Assembly (NCBI RefSeq): GCF_018614585.1
Contig: NZ_JAGGOI010000026.1
Location: 22,726 to 86,725 of the forward strand
DNA: 64,000 nucleotides
Source of the DNA: Streptomyces sp. ISL-1
GTDB taxonomy: Bacteria; Actinomycetota; Actinomycetes; Streptomycetales; Streptomycetaceae
Direction: 5' to 3'
Below the pieces are notes generated by a model that saw only the letters and a list, made by a program, of their open reading frames with translations, was not told the origin of the DNA and ran no database searches. Below, piece after piece: positions 1 to 7,351 of the stretch; position 1 is the stretch's first letter; every line of letters starts with the position of its first letter. The translations under genes and the position numbers were made by a program.

Positions 1-537
1 GACCAGGTGCTGCGCACCGCCGCCGCCCTGCTCTCCCGCAAAGCGACCGCGACCATGGACGAAGTCGCGCGCGCCGCGGGCATCGGACGCGCCACGCTGC
101 ACCGGCACTTCGCCGGGCGGCACTCCCTCGTCAAGGCCCTCGAAGACCTCGGCATCAAGGAGTTCGAGGCCGCACTCGAAGCCGCCCGCCTCGACGACGG
201 CACCGCCGAGGACGCTCTGCGCCGGCTCATCGCCGAAGTGGAGCCCGCCGCCCCGCTGCTCGCCTTTCTCGTCACCGAGAACCAGCTCTTCGAGGGCGAC
301 CAGATGCACGAGGGCTGGAACCGCCTCGACGCCCGTGTCTCCGCGCTCTTCCGGCGCGGACAGGAACAGGGCGAGTTCCGCATCGACCTCACGCCCGCCT
401 GGCTGACCGAGGCCCTTTACGGGCTCGTCGGCGCCGGCGCCTGGTCGGTGCAGGAGGGCCGCGTCGCGGCCAAGGACTTCCAGTACATGATCGCCGAGCT
501 GCTGCTCGGCGGCGCACGACGGAGCGTGGAGCAATGA
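1..537 (+). CDS. TetR-family transcriptional regulator (5' end outside window)
   Basis: The reading frame is open from base 1, so the N-terminus is missing; 178 codons are visible. A TetR-type helix-turn-helix is seen near the start (ATMDEVARAAGIGRATLHRHF, shown by the pattern VARAAGIGRATLHRHF), followed by a variable helical ligand-binding region. Its TGA overlaps the ATG of the MFS exporter by 4 nt, so the two are translationally coupled. By analogy with TetR/efflux pairs it probably controls that exporter in response to a small molecule; the ligand is unknown. A GTG at position 7 could be read as a start but would cut off the first helix of the domain. Confidence 0.85.
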   Translation, partial: DQVLRTAAALLSRKATATMDEVARAAGIGRATLHRHFAGRHSLVKALEDLGIKEFEAALEAARLDDGTAEDALRRLIAEVEPAAPLLAFLVTENQLFEGDQMHEGWNRLDARVSALFRRGQEQGEFRIDLTPAWLTEALYGLVGAGAWSVQEGRVAAKDFQYMIAELLLGGARRSVEQ

Positions 538-2078
538 CCAGTACCGACCAGCAGGCGACGGCAACCGAAGCCACGCGCAGCCCCGGCCGGTGGCTCGCGC
601 TCGCCGTCCTTGTCCTGGCGGTGCTGCTGGTCGCCGTCGACGCGACCGTCCTCGGCCTCGCCACGCCGTTCCTCAGCGAGGACCTCAAGCCGTCGGGCAC
701 CCAACTGCTGTGGATCGGCGACGTCTACTCGTTCGTCATCGCCGGTCTGCTCGTCTCGATGGGCAGCCTCGGCGACCGTATCGGCCGCAAGAAGCTGCTG
801 CTGGTCGGCGCGGTCGCGTTCGGCGCCGTGTCCGTGCTCAACGCGTACGCCACAAGCCCCGAGTTGATGATCCTCGCGCGGGCCATGCTCGGCGTGGCCG
901 GCGCCACCCTGATGCCGTCCACCCTCGCGCTGATCCGCAACATCTTCCACGACCCCAAGGAACGCAGCCTCGCCGTCGGAATCTGGGGCGCGGCCGCCTC
1001 CGCGGGCGCCGCCGTCGGGCCCGTCGTCGGCGGCTTCCTGCTCGAGCACTTCTGGTGGGGCTCGGTCTTTCTGATCAACCTGCCCGTCATGGCCGTGCTC
1101 GTGCTCGTCGGAATCAAGCTCCTGCCTGAGTCCCGCGACCCCAGCCCCGGCCCCTGGGACCTGACCAGCGTCGCCCTCTCCCTGATCGGCATCGTCAGCG
1201 TCGTCTACGCCGTCAAGGAAGCGGCGGTGCACGGCGTCCGCGCGGACGCCGCTGCGGCCGCGGCCATCGGGCTCGCCGCGCTGTACTGGTTCGTCCGGCG
1301 GCAGTTGACACTCGCCTCGCCCCTGCTGGACATGCGGCTCTTCCACCACCGCGGCTTCTCCGGCGCCGTGCTCGCCGACCTGCTGACCATCTTCGGCCTG
1401 TCCGGCCTGGTCTTCTTCCTCTCGCAGTTCCTGCAGCTGGTCCAGCTGCGTTCGCCGTTGGAGGCAGGACTGATCGAACTGCCCGCCGCGATCGGCGCGG
1501 TGGGCGCGGGACTGATGGCCGGCCATCTCGCCCGCAGAGCCTCCGTACGCAGCGCCGTGTCCGGCGGACTGACGGCCGTAGGTCTCGCCCTCGCCGCCTG
1601 TACGGCGATCAGCGCGTCCACCGGCGTCGCGGCGCTCGGTATCGCACTGTTCGCCGGAGGCGTGGGAGCGGGCCTGGCGTTCACCGTGACGGCGGACGTC
1701 ATCCTCTCCAGCGTGCCCAAGGAGCAGGCGGGCGCGGCGTCCGCGGTGTCCGAGACGGCGTACGAACTGGGCGCGGCCCTCGGTATCGCGCTGCTCGGCT
1801 CGATCGTGACGGGCATCTACCGCGGCTTCACCGCACCGCCGGGCGTTCCGGCCGAGGCGGCTGCCGCGGCACACGACTCCCTCGGCGGCGCGGTCGATTC
1901 GGCGAGGGATCTGCCGCGGGAACAGGGCGCCGCGATGCTGTCGGCCGCGCAGGACGCCTTCACCGACGGCTTCCAGGCGGCGGCCGCGATCGGCGCGGCG
2001 GTGCTGTTCGCAACGGCGGTCGCGGCGTGGTTCCTGCTGCGGGGGCAGAAGCTCGAGGAGGGCGTCGCGCACCCGTGA
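534..2078 (+). CDS. MFS drug-efflux transporter, DHA2 (14-TM) family
   Basis: A 514-aa integral membrane protein, the usual length of 14-segment DHA2 exporters of the EmrB/QacA/SmvA type. Motif A is seen as GSLGDRIGRKKLL in the loop after TM2 and motif C as GAAVGPVVGGF in TM5. It should export cationic or hydrophobic compounds by proton antiport. The ATG overlaps the stop of the upstream TetR gene (ATGA), giving a regulator-exporter operon. The 3' end runs into a short tandem repeat. The substrate cannot be told from sequence. Confidence 0.9.
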   Translation: MTSTDQQATATEATRSPGRWLALAVLVLAVLLVAVDATVLGLATPFLSEDLKPSGTQLLWIGDVYSFVIAGLLVSMGSLGDRIGRKKLLLVGAVAFGAVSVLNAYATSPELMILARAMLGVAGATLMPSTLALIRNIFHDPKERSLAVGIWGAAASAGAAVGPVVGGFLLEHFWWGSVFLINLPVMAVLVLVGIKLLPESRDPSPGPWDLTSVALSLIGIVSVVYAVKEAAVHGVRADAAAAAAIGLAALYWFVRRQLTLASPLLDMRLFHHRGFSGAVLADLLTIFGLSGLVFFLSQFLQLVQLRSPLEAGLIELPAAIGAVGAGLMAGHLARRASVRSAVSGGLTAVGLALAACTAISASTGVAALGIALFAGGVGAGLAFTVTADVILSSVPKEQAGAASAVSETAYELGAALGIALLGSIVTGIYRGFTAPPGVPAEAAAAAHDSLGGAVDSARDLPREQGAAMLSAAQDAFTDGFQAAAAIGAAVLFATAVAAWFLLRGQKLEEGVAHP

Positions 2079-2126
2079 GGGGAGCATCGCGCGCCCGTGA
2101 CCGAAGCATCGCGCGCTCGTGACCGA
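2061..2126. repeat. 22-bp tandem repeat, about three units, across the MFS gene stop codon
   Basis: Units start at 2061, 2083 and 2105. The second and third differ at one base (GCGCGCCCG versus GCGCGCTCG). The first is more diverged and contains the real stop codon (2076-2078); each later unit carries the same CGTGA. Confidence 0.75.
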
Positions 2127-2140
2127 AGCGTGCGGCACGA

Positions 2141-2174
2141 CGAAGGGCCGGCCCCGTGCGGGTCCGGCCCTTCG
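2141..2174. terminator. Bidirectional hairpin between convergent genes
   Basis: An 11-bp perfect stem (CGAAGGGCCGG, 2141-2151, with 2164-2174), extended by three more pairs after one mismatch and closed by a GTGC loop. It lies between the convergent MFS and acyltransferase genes. No clear T run follows on either strand. Confidence 0.65.
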
Positions 2175-2190
2175 CCCGTGCTCGCGTCCG

Positions 2191-2862
2191 TCAGGCCGCC
2201 TTCGCCTTCGTGGCGTACATGTCCACGTACTCCTGCCCCGACAGCTGCATGACCTCCGCCATCACCGAGTCCGTGACCGCCCGCAGCACATAGCGGTCGC
2301 GGTCCATGCCCTCGTATCGCGAGAACTCCATCGGCTCGCCGAAGCGGAGCGTCACCCGGCCCGGCCGCGGCAGCCCCGCCCCGCCCGGCTGGAGCTTGTC
2401 CGTGCCGATCACCGCGAAGGGGACCACCGGCGCGCCGGTCATCAGCGTCAGCCGGGCGATGCCCGTACGGCCGCGGTAGAGCCGGCCGTCGGGGGAGCGG
2501 GTGCCCTCCGGGTAGATGCCGAAGATCTTGCCCTCCTCCAGCACCCGACGGCCCGTCATCAGCGCGGCCACGCCGCCGTTCGCGCCGTCGCGGTCCACCG
2601 GGATCATTCCGCTGCCGGTGAAGAACCAGGCCATCAGCCGGCCCTTGAGGCCCTTGCCGGTGACGTACTCGTCCTTGCCGATGAAGTACACCGGACGGGC
2701 GCACACCAGCGGCATGATCATCGAGTCGATGAACGTCAGGTGGTTTCCGGCCAGGATCACAGGACCGGTCCCCGGGATGTTCCCGACGCCCTCCACGCGG
2801 AGGCGGAACATCAGGCGCAGGATCGGGCCGAGCACTGCCTTGATGAGCGACAAGCGGGACAA
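2191..2862 (-). CDS. 1-acyl-sn-glycerol-3-phosphate acyltransferase family protein (PlsC-like)
   Basis: Predicted to transfer an acyl group to a lysophospholipid at the membrane. The acyltransferase block I N-H-L-T-F-I-D (residues 40-46, HX4D) and block III YPEGTRS (117-123) are intact, and a hydrophobic N-terminus could anchor it. I chose a TTG start at 2862 because GGAGG (2872-2868) sits 5 nt before it and the protein then begins MSRLSLIKAV, as I recall for homologues. An ATG at 2880 is in frame but has no ribosome site. Total 223 aa. It is monocistronic and convergent with the MFS gene. Confidence 0.85.
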   Translation of the reverse strand: MSRLSLIKAVLGPILRLMFRLRVEGVGNIPGTGPVILAGNHLTFIDSMIMPLVCARPVYFIGKDEYVTGKGLKGRLMAWFFTGSGMIPVDRDGANGGVAALMTGRRVLEEGKIFGIYPEGTRSPDGRLYRGRTGIARLTLMTGAPVVPFAVIGTDKLQPGGAGLPRPGRVTLRFGEPMEFSRYEGMDRDRYVLRAVTDSVMAEVMQLSGQEYVDMYATKAKAA

Positions 2863-2867
2863 CGGGT

Positions 2868-2872
2868 CCTCC
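2868..2872 (-). promoter_or_regulatory. Shine-Dalgarno site that decides a TTG start
   Basis: GGAGG on the minus strand, 5 nt before TTG at 2862. It lies inside the reading frame that would follow the ATG at 2880, so it argues for the shorter acyltransferase. Confidence 0.55.
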
Positions 2873-3112
2873 GGCGTCATGGACGGTGTCGTGGGGGCGG
2901 ACGGTGACGGCAGGCGAAGTCTCTGCAGGTGAGGACGATACTCGTGGGTCACACGTGATCGCACATCGGGTTCACGGAGCGGATACGCAGTGTTGATGTG
3001 TGTTTTCGCTGCGTTCGCCCAGCGTCTGCCGCGGGTAAGGCGCTGCCGCCTAGCATCAGGCGTCGCTCGACAGGTGCGGGACATCACACGCGGGACAGAC
3101 GGAGGAATGTCA

Positions 3113-4270
3113 ATGACTCAGGGTGCGGACAGAAGTCCGGGACGCCGGACCGTCATAGGAGCGGCGGTGCTCGGCACGGCCGCTCTCGGCGTCGGCGGCG
3201 CCACCGCGGCGCCCGCCGAGGCCGACGAGCGCCACGGCGGCCATGGATCCTCCTACCGGGATCTGCCCCACCCGACCGTCATCGCCCATCGCGGCGCCAG
3301 CGGCTACCGGCCCGAGCACACCATCGGCTCCTACCAGCTGGCCCTCGACATGGGCGCGCACGTCATCGAGCAGGATCTGGTGCCGACGAAGGACGGCCAT
3401 CTCGTATGCCGTCACGAGAACGACATCACCGGTACGACGGATGTCGCCGCGCACCCGGAGTTCGCCTCCCGCAGGACCACCAAGTCCGTCGACGGCGTCA
3501 GCCTCACCGGCTGGTTCACCGAGGACTTCACGCTCGCCGAGCTGAAGACGCTGCGCGCCAAGGAGCGGATCCCCGGCAACCGTCAGGAGAACACGCTCTA
3601 CGACGGGCGCTGGGCCGTGCCCACCTTCGAGGAGGTGCTTCGCTGGGCGGAGAAGGAGGGCCGCCGGCGCGGTCGTCCCGTCTGGCTCCATGTCGAGACC
3701 AAGCACCCCACGTACTTCCGGGGGCTGGGGCTCGGTCTGGAGGAGCCGCTCGCGAAGCTGCTCCGCCGGTACGGACGCGACCGCCACGGCTCGCCGGTCT
3801 TCCTGCAGTCGTTCGAGCCGACCAGCATCCAGCGGCTGGCGAAGCTGGTGTCCTCGCCGCGCGTGGTGCTGCTGTCCGGCGCGAGCACGCGCCCCTGGGA
3901 CTTCGTCCAGGCCGGCGACCCACGCACGGTCGCCGACCTCGTCAAGCCCGCCGGCCTGAAGTGGATCGCGTCCTTCGCGCAGGGCATCGGCCCGACCCTC
4001 GACCTGATCATCCCGAAGGACGCGAGCGGCAAACTGGGCACGCCGACGACGCTGGTGCGGGACGCGCATGCGCAGGACCTGATCCTGCACCCGTACACAA
4101 TGCGCAACGAGAACACCTTCCTGCCCGCCGACTTCCGGCGCGGCACCGACCCGAACGCCTACGGTGACGCCTTCGGCGCGTTCAAGGTCTACTTCGAGAC
4201 AGGCATCGACGGCATCTTCACCGACAACGCCGACACCGGGCTGCTCGCCGCCGCCGACTTCCGCGGCTGA
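3113..4270 (+). CDS. Secreted glycerophosphodiester phosphodiesterase (GlpQ-like)
   Basis: Hydrolyses glycerophosphodiesters to glycerol-3-phosphate and an alcohol. The 385-aa protein starts with a twin-arginine signal (SPGRRTVIGAAVLGTAALG), so it should be exported folded by Tat. The mature part has the GDPD signature IAHRGASGYRPEHT, the acidic metal ligands in EQDLVPTKDGHL, and a C-terminal GIDGIFTDN. GGAGG at 3101-3105 sits 7 nt before the ATG at 3113; another in-frame ATG at 3107 is too close to that site. It probably scavenges phosphate or glycerol from phospholipid or teichoic acid debris. A perfect hairpin follows the gene. Confidence 0.9.
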   Translation: MTQGADRSPGRRTVIGAAVLGTAALGVGGATAAPAEADERHGGHGSSYRDLPHPTVIAHRGASGYRPEHTIGSYQLALDMGAHVIEQDLVPTKDGHLVCRHENDITGTTDVAAHPEFASRRTTKSVDGVSLTGWFTEDFTLAELKTLRAKERIPGNRQENTLYDGRWAVPTFEEVLRWAEKEGRRRGRPVWLHVETKHPTYFRGLGLGLEEPLAKLLRRYGRDRHGSPVFLQSFEPTSIQRLAKLVSSPRVVLLSGASTRPWDFVQAGDPRTVADLVKPAGLKWIASFAQGIGPTLDLIIPKDASGKLGTPTTLVRDAHAQDLILHPYTMRNENTFLPADFRRGTDPNAYGDAFGAFKVYFETGIDGIFTDNADTGLLAAADFRG

Positions 4271-4305
4271 CAGCTTCCGGCGTCCGTCCGCCCGTACGGG
4301 TGAGT

Positions 4306-4342
4306 GTGCTGTCGCGCGGCAACCATCGCCGCGCGACAGCAC
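4306..4342. terminator. Perfect 15-bp inverted repeat between GDPD and sigma-like gene
   Basis: Arms GTGCTGTCGCGCGGC (4306-4320) and its exact complement (4328-4342) around a 7-nt loop AACCATC. There is no T run. It ends 12 nt before the ATG of the sigma-like gene, so it may be the GDPD terminator or a structure or operator controlling the next gene. Confidence 0.55.
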
Positions 4343-4354
4343 GTCACGGTGGGT

Positions 4355-4894
4355 ATGAGCCTTCGCCACGAAAGCCCCGCCCAGGTGGTCAGCGCGCTGG
4401 GCTCGCTGGTGAGCGCCGAGGCGACGGCGGAGGCTCCGGCCGCCGCGACAGAGGCCCGGGACCTCGAACAGGCCGTGTGGGTACGGCTCCTCGAGCGGCT
4501 CGGCCGGGACGGTCCGCCGTCCGACGCCGCGCGCTGGGTCAGGTCGGCGGTACGCGCGGAAGCCCGCCGCGCCCGTCGCAGGGCTGCCCGGGAACTCCCG
4601 TACGGTCATGCCCTCGCTGACCCCGCTGACCCGGCGGGCAGCCCCGAGGGGGCCGTGCTGAGGTCCGAGCGGCGCCGCCTCATTCGTGCGGCGGTCGCCC
4701 GCACTCCGGGGGACTGTCCCCGGCTGTTGACCGCGATACTGTCCCCCGACGACCCCACCTACCGCGAAATCGCAGGGGAGTTGGGAATCTCACAAGGGAG
4801 TCTGGGGCCGATGCGTTCCCGCTGCCTGGGATGCCTGCGCAGAATGCTGACGGCAGAGGTTGCGGCTCCTGAACTCGGGGGAAAGGAGCGGTAG
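4355..4894 (+). CDS. Small ECF-like sigma factor (sigma-70 family, divergent)
   Basis: A 179-aa protein. The N-terminal half resembles sigma region 2 (DLEQAVWVRLLERL then WVRSAVRAEARRARRR). The C-terminal half resembles region 4 with a helix-turn-helix, YREIAGELGISQGSLGPMRS. I chose the ATG at 4355 (start MSLRHESPAQ) because upstream codons lie in the hairpin and read as low-complexity. No anti-sigma gene is adjacent; a GNAT gene follows 36 nt later. Region 2 is short and its -10 recognition part is poorly conserved, so it may be specialised or weak. Target genes are unknown. Confidence 0.65.
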   Translation: MSLRHESPAQVVSALGSLVSAEATAEAPAAATEARDLEQAVWVRLLERLGRDGPPSDAARWVRSAVRAEARRARRRAARELPYGHALADPADPAGSPEGAVLRSERRRLIRAAVARTPGDCPRLLTAILSPDDPTYREIAGELGISQGSLGPMRSRCLGCLRRMLTAEVAAPELGGKER

Positions 4895-4930
4895 ACAACC
4901 GGCGGACAGGTGAGCGGGAGGCATGCGCAC

Positions 4931-5434
4931 ATGGGCATGAGCGTGACCATCTCAGCGGCAAGCGCACAGGACGCGGAGCACATCCTGAAGCTGCAGTATC
5001 TGTGCTATCAGACCGAGGCCGGGCTCTACGGCGACTACGGAATAGAGCCCCTCACCCAGTCACTCGACGATCTGAAGGCCGAACTGGCCCAGGGGCAGGC
5101 CCTGGTGGCCAGGCTCGGCGACGAGGTGGTCGCCTCCGTACGCGGCAGGGTCGACGAGGGCGGCACGGCCCGGCTCGCCAGGCTGATCGTGCATCCGCGG
5201 TTGCAGCGCCACGGTTTGGGCGGGCGGTTGCTCGACGCGATCGAGGAGCGATTCGCCGGCGAGTCGGGCGCCAAGCGGTTCCAGCTCTTCACCGGGCACC
5301 GCAGCGAGAGCAATCTGCGGCTGTACCGCAGCCGCGGCTATGTGCCGGTGGCCAGCGAGCAGGTCGGCCCGAAACTCACACTCGTCACGCTGGAGAAGGA
5401 GGCGCCGACGCGGGCATACGTCGCCACCGCCTAG
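4931..5434 (+). CDS. GNAT-family N-acetyltransferase
   Basis: About 167 aa, a single GNAT fold. The acetyl-CoA binding motif A is visible as ARLIVHPRLQRHGLGGRLL, and the C-terminal strand-helix part has SNLRLYRSRGYVPV. The ATG at 4931 has GGGAGG 9 nt upstream; the ATG at 4937 (MSVTIS) is an alternative. It follows the sigma-like gene closely in the same direction, perhaps one operon. The acyl acceptor is unknown. It ends at a hairpin shared with the convergent membrane-protein gene. Confidence 0.8.
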   Translation: MGMSVTISAASAQDAEHILKLQYLCYQTEAGLYGDYGIEPLTQSLDDLKAELAQGQALVARLGDEVVASVRGRVDEGGTARLARLIVHPRLQRHGLGGRLLDAIEERFAGESGAKRFQLFTGHRSESNLRLYRSRGYVPVASEQVGPKLTLVTLEKEAPTRAYVATA

Positions 5435-5466
5435 TACTCCTACGGCTGGAGTGCTGGAGCACTAGG
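5430..5466. terminator. Hairpin covering both stop codons of convergent genes
   Basis: Arms CCTAGTACTCC (5430-5440) and GGAGCACTAGG (5456-5466) pair over 11 positions with one A-C mismatch. The left arm contains the TAG of the GNAT gene and the right arm contains the stop of the minus-strand gene. Confidence 0.5.
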
Positions 5467-5896
5467 ACTTGCCCCGGCCCTGCCGGGACCGGCGCAGCCA
5501 GAGCATTCCGGTGACCGGAAGCAGCACCGGGATGAAGATGTAACCCATCCCGTATGCCGACCAGACCGTCGAGTCGGGGAAGGCGGACGGCTCGACAACC
5601 GTCCAGGTCCCCACGATCAGTACGCCCGCGAGCTCGGCGGCGCAGCACACCAGCGCCGCCTTGCGGGCCCTCTCCCCGCCGCGTACGAGGGTGTACGTGA
5701 TGAACGCGTACACCACGGCCGCCACAGCCGAGAGTGTGTGGGCCAGCGGAGCCGAGCCGTAGTCGGTGAGGATCTGGTACACCGAGCGCGAGACGGCGCC
5801 GACGGACATCACTCCGTACAGCCAGACCAGCAGGAGTCCGGGCCCCTGAACCAGCCTGGCCCGGCCCTTGTGGTCCTCGGTGGCGGACTCGGCCAT
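5462..5896 (-). CDS. Small four-TM integral membrane protein
   Basis: A 144-aa hydrophobic protein with about four predicted membrane segments and a basic C-terminus (RRSRQGRGKS). The first segment is GLLLVWLYGVMSVGAVSR. The start at 5896 has GGGGAGG upstream. Only 2 nt separate it from the stop of the upstream membrane-protein gene (5899-6258), so the two form an operon. I do not recognise a named family; a two-subunit membrane complex is possible but is inference. Confidence 0.7.
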   Translation of the reverse strand: MAESATEDHKGRARLVQGPGLLLVWLYGVMSVGAVSRSVYQILTDYGSAPLAHTLSAVAAVVYAFITYTLVRGGERARKAALVCCAAELAGVLIVGTWTVVEPSAFPDSTVWSAYGMGYIFIPVLLPVTGMLWLRRSRQGRGKS

Positions 5897-5898
5897 CG

Positions 5899-6258
5899 TC
5901 AGCCTCCCCAGATGTCGTAGAGCCGTACTTCCAGCACCGCGAGAACCACGGCGCCCGCGGCGACTGTCGCGGACCCCCAGCGGGTCCGCTCGGCCAGCGA
6001 CAGGAAGCCGGCCGCCGGGACCGCCGCGAACGAGCCGATCAGGTACGCGAGGAAGATCGCGGTGCCCTCGTGGGCCTTCTCGCCGCGCGCCAGCTGCGCG
6101 ATCCCGACCACCAGTTGCCCAAGCGCCAGCACCGACACCACGGCCATGCCGATGAAGTGCCAGTCCTTGGTGGGCTGGTCGCGGTAGGCGGCGAAGCCGC
6201 ACCAGGCGGCGAGGGCGAGCGCGGTCACGGCGACCGCGACCGTCAGGGCGTCAAGCAT
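5899..6258 (-). CDS. Small integral membrane protein, first gene of a two-gene operon
   Basis: A 119-aa protein with about four hydrophobic segments (e.g. MLDALTVAVAVTALALAAW at the N-terminus, and AGAVVLAVLEVRLYDIWGG at the end). The start at 6258 lies about 70 nt from the divergent HAD gene. It is followed at once by a second membrane-protein gene. No domain is recognised. Confidence 0.7.
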   Translation of the reverse strand: MLDALTVAVAVTALALAAWCGFAAYRDQPTKDWHFIGMAVVSVLALGQLVVGIAQLARGEKAHEGTAIFLAYLIGSFAAVPAAGFLSLAERTRWGSATVAAGAVVLAVLEVRLYDIWGG

Positions 6259-6314
6259 GGCCCTGAGCGTATTACGGGCCAAAAGGCCTGATGCGCGCGG
6301 CCCCGTGCGGCCCG

Positions 6315-6320
6315 TAGGGT
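6315..6320 (+). promoter_or_regulatory. -10 box for a probably leaderless HAD gene
   Basis: TAGGGT, 8 nt before the ATG at 6329. No clear -35 hexamer is seen. The spacing would put the transcription start at or near the start codon. Confidence 0.4.
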
Positions 6321-6328
6321 CGACGACC

Positions 6329-6976
6329 ATGAAGATCCACGCCGAAGCACTGCTGTTCGACAATGACGGAACCCTCATCTCCTCGCTGGAGTCCGTCCAC
6401 CGCTGCTGGACCAGGTGGGCCCAGGAGTACGGAATCACGGCGGAGGACTTCGCCCGCGTCGAGCTGCACGGCCGCCCCGCCGCCGAGATAGCCGCCGATC
6501 TGCTGCCCGCGGACGTGGTGCCCGAGGCGGTGGCCCGTATCGAGCAGCTCGAGGTCGACGATGTGCCCGGGGGAGTCGTCCTGCTGCCGGGCACCGCCGA
6601 ACTGCTGGCGCAGCTGCCCGCCGACCGCTGGGCCGTGGTCACCTCCGCGAGCCGGAGGCTGGCCGAGGCCCGGCTCGAAGAGGTCGGCATCCGGCCCAAG
6701 AACCTGATCACGGCCGACGACATCACACGCGGCAAGCCCGACCCGGAGCCCTTCCTGCTCGGGGCGCGGCGACTCGGCGTGGACCCGGCGCGCTGCGTGG
6801 TCTTCGAGGACGCCCCGGCGGGGCTGACCGCGGGGCGCGCCGCCGGCATGCGAACCGTGGCCTTGGCCACAACACACGAGTCCACCGAGCTGCTCGCCGA
6901 TGTGGTCGTCCATGACCTCTCGGCAGTATCCGTGCAGGCCACAGCGTCGGGAGTGGAGATCGTCACGGCCGGCTGA
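6329..6976 (+). CDS. HAD-superfamily phosphatase (subfamily IA)
   Basis: A 215-aa phosphatase of the beta-phosphoglucomutase/sugar-phosphatase type. Motif I is DNDGTLISS (nucleophile Asp near residue 10, with Asn in place of the usual second-position residue), motif II lies at VVTSAS, and motif III/IV at GKPDPEPFL and VVFEDAPAGLTAG. A helical cap sits between motifs I and II. The start MKIHAEALLF was preferred over an in-frame codon 72 nt upstream because the fold begins here and a -10-like box precedes it. Possible substrates are sugar phosphates or glycerol-3-phosphate. Confidence 0.85.
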   Translation: MKIHAEALLFDNDGTLISSLESVHRCWTRWAQEYGITAEDFARVELHGRPAAEIAADLLPADVVPEAVARIEQLEVDDVPGGVVLLPGTAELLAQLPADRWAVVTSASRRLAEARLEEVGIRPKNLITADDITRGKPDPEPFLLGARRLGVDPARCVVFEDAPAGLTAGRAAGMRTVALATTHESTELLADVVVHDLSAVSVQATASGVEIVTAG

Positions 6977-7351
6977 GCCTGGCCACATGGCGTTTCAGGG
7001 ATGTCCGCTATTCGGACAATGCTGATCGCTCCGTACTCCTGTCTGTTTTACTGGCCGACATGACCACGATGAGCAGCCGCACCCTTGCGACCGAGGCGAT
7101 CACGACGCCCGGTGCTCGTTGTATGTGTCGAATGTGCGCCTTCTGAGGGCCCCTGCCTGAGCCTCGCGCCCCGAAGCGAGACCCGACGGCCGAGCCGAAC
7201 CCGATGCACCGCCCGGACCGCATCGGGCCGAGCCTGCCCCGCGCACGCGTTGCCCCCGGCCACCAGCCGTGTCAGCCGTGCGCGTCGGAACCCGAATGCC
7301 CCGTGCCCGGCGCACACCCGCGCCGTGCACTCGACAGTGACGGAAACCCCT
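6977..7351. other. 375-bp leader region of metNIQ
   Basis: No convincing gene. It contains an 8-bp perfect hairpin (CCCGATGC, 7200-7207, with 7220-7227) flanked by two copies of GGCCGAGCC (7188-7196 and 7226-7234). I searched by eye for SAM-I and SAM-IV riboswitch cores and did not find them. Confidence 0.5.

Noticed and set aside
6977..7351. SAM riboswitch upstream of metN
   Set aside because: I could not find the conserved core of SAM-I or SAM-IV by eye. A covariance-model search would be decisive.
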